Assembly: GCA_025928735.1 (NCBI GenBank)
Contig: JAICIW010000135.1
Span: 1 to 6,443, forward strand
From: Rhodanobacteraceae bacterium
GTDB lineage: Bacteria; Pseudomonadota; Gammaproteobacteria; Xanthomonadales; Rhodanobacteraceae
Direction: 5' to 3'
Length of the DNA: 6,443 nt
The notes beneath the pieces are model-generated. The model had not been told where the DNA came from and searched no databases. It worked only from the letters and a program-made list of their open reading frames with translations. Shown here in pieces: positions 5,130-6,443 of the stretch (position 1 is its first letter; each line of letters opens with the position of its first letter). Both the position numbers and the translations under genes were made by a program.

Positions 5130-6443
5130 TCAGCATTTCCGCAGCAACCAGCAGCCGTGGATATGCGGCCGCCGTGCGAAGTCCGCGGGAATGCTGGCGC
5201 GACCGACGTCTTCGATCACGAACGTCCGCGACAGCGCCTCGACATCCAGTTTGAAGCGCCGGAAATTGTTGGAGAACACGATTACGCCATCGTCGCGCAG
5301 GCGCCGCGCGCACGCATCCAGCAGTTCGACGTGGTCTCGCTGGACGTCGAAATCACCCGCGCGCTTGGAGTTCGAAAACGTGGGCGGGTCCACATAGATC
5401 AGCCCGAACCGCGCGCGACTCTCGGCCAGAAACGTCATCGCATCCGTGCGGGCGAGTACGTGGTCGCTGCCGTCGAACCCGTTCAGGACCAGGTTGCGCG
5501 ACGCCCATTCGAGATAGCCCTGTGACAGGTCGACACTGGTGGTGCTGCGCGCGCCGCCCGCGGCCGCGTACACGCTGGCCGTGCCGGTGTAGGCGAACAG
5601 GTTCAGTACGTCACGATCGCGGGAAAGCTCGCGCAAGCGGGCACGCACCAGACGGTGATCGAGGAACAGACCCGTGTCGATGCGATCGCGCAGGTTGACG
5701 AGGAAGCGCAGACCGCCCTCCTCGACCACCAGGAATTCCTCGCGCGCGGCAAAGCGGCCGTATTTGCTGCCGCCCTTGCCGCGTGCGCGGGTCTTGGAGA
5801 CCATGCGTTCGCGCGGAACGTCCAGCGCAGCGCGCGCGGCGCGTTGCAAATCGCGCCAGCGCGTTTGCGCGGCGTTGGTTTCGACACTGGCGGGTGGCGC
5901 GTATTCCTGTACGTGCAGCCATGTTTGCGCCGTGGTTTCGTCGCCTCCCTCGGCTTCATCCTCGGCCCACCCGTGATAGACGTCGATGGCTGCGGCGTAT
6001 TCCGGCAGGTCGGCGTCGTAAGCGCGAAAGCAGGTGATGCCCTCGCGTGACAACTGCTTGCGGAGGTTGCGCAGATTCTTGCGGATGCGGTTGGCGACCA
6101 TCTCGGCGCCGGCCGACAACGGCGCTGCCTCGGACGCCGTCGACGGCGTCCGAACTTCGACCAATCCCAACCGACACTCGATTGCGCCATTGAACAACAT
6201 GTAATGTTTGTCTGCGCGCAGTCCGAGCGCGCGTTCGAGTTCCGGCTCACTGGTCAGCACGGCCGCGTACCAACCGGCGAATCCCGACCGCAGCCGCTCG
6301 CCGAACGCGCGGTACATCGCCGGCAGTGTCGCGAGATCGCCCATGCGCTCGCCATAAGGCGGATTGGTGATCACCAGTCCCGATGCAAAACCCGCGGGCG
6401 GTTCCAGATATTCGACCGCGCGCTTGTCGAGCGTGACGAAACC
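5130..6443 (-). CDS. rlmKL: Bifunctional 23S rRNA methyltransferase RlmKL (RlmL C-terminal part plus RlmK), 5'-truncated by the window edge
   Basis: RlmKL modifies 23S rRNA twice: the RlmL half makes m2G2445 and the RlmK half m7G2069 (E. coli numbering), using SAM in the cytosol during 50S assembly. The frame is open through the last base of the window, and 437 residues are present. Compared with the roughly 700 of E. coli, some 270 N-terminal residues (THUMP domain and start of the RlmL domain) lie outside. Visible marks: the RlmL catalytic NPPYGER (window residues 27-33); a hinge region; then RlmK with DTGLFLDHR; motif I NLFAYTGTASVYAAAGGA (- strand, about 5602 down to 5549); and DPPTFSNSKR (about 5390 down to 5361), followed by FSNNFRRFKLD. 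The C-terminal RRPHIHGCWLL is typical. All catalytic motifs seen are intact. It ends 199 bases before the secreted Tyr/Pro-rich gene, probably a separate unit. Confidence 0.96.
   Translation of the reverse strand, partial: GFVTLDKRAVEYLEPPAGFASGLVITNPPYGERMGDLATLPAMYRAFGERLRSGFAGWYAAVLTSEPELERALGLRADKHYMLFNGAIECRLGLVEVRTPSTASEAAPLSAGAEMVANRIRKNLRNLRKQLSREGITCFRAYDADLPEYAAAIDVYHGWAEDEAEGGDETTAQTWLHVQEYAPPASVETNAAQTRWRDLQRAARAALDVPRERMVSKTRARGKGGSKYGRFAAREEFLVVEEGGLRFLVNLRDRIDTGLFLDHRLVRARLRELSRDRDVLNLFAYTGTASVYAAAGGARSTTSVDLSQGYLEWASRNLVLNGFDGSDHVLARTDAMTFLAESRARFGLIYVDPPTFSNSKRAGDFDVQRDHVELLDACARRLRDDGVIVFSNNFRRFKLDVEALSRTFVIEDVGRASIPADFARRPHIHGCWLLRKC

Overview
The window is high-GC bacterial chromosome. 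It most likely comes from a gammaproteobacterium of the Lysobacterales (Xanthomonadales), perhaps Rhodanobacteraceae. That placement is inferred from three things: the close Mfd and RlmKL similarity to gammaproteobacterial proteins, the codon use, and a palindromic repeat of the 'CGTCATgCCGGCGAAGGCCGG' type common in such genomes. No tRNA, rRNA, CRISPR array, transposase or prophage gene is visible.

Layout. Three genes run on the + strand: the 3' three quarters of mfd (2-2512, 5' end off the window), a secreted proline-rich EF-hand protein (2690-3244) and a GNAT acetyltransferase (3331-3804). Three genes on the - strand converge on them: a PmtA-type SAM-dependent methyltransferase (4488 down to 3820), a small secreted Tyr/Pro/His-rich protein (4930 down to 4556) and the C-terminal part of the bifunctional 23S rRNA methyltransferase RlmKL (6443 down to 5130, 5' end off the window). 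The two convergent stop codons are 15 bases apart. All gaps are under 200 bases. They hold several inverted repeats and a few weak candidate signals, but no further gene that I can support.

The genes do not form one pathway. mfd (transcription-coupled repair) and rlmKL (ribosome modification) are housekeeping. The two small secreted proteins, the acetyltransferase and the methyltransferase are accessory. The most unusual feature is inside mfd: a roughly 163-bp, multi-hairpin, intergenic-type repeat sits in the coding sequence without breaking the frame. It adds about 55 residues just before the RNA-polymerase-interaction domain. This resembles, by analogy only, the Rickettsia palindromic elements that insert in frame into proteins. 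I see no evidence of a new multi-gene system.
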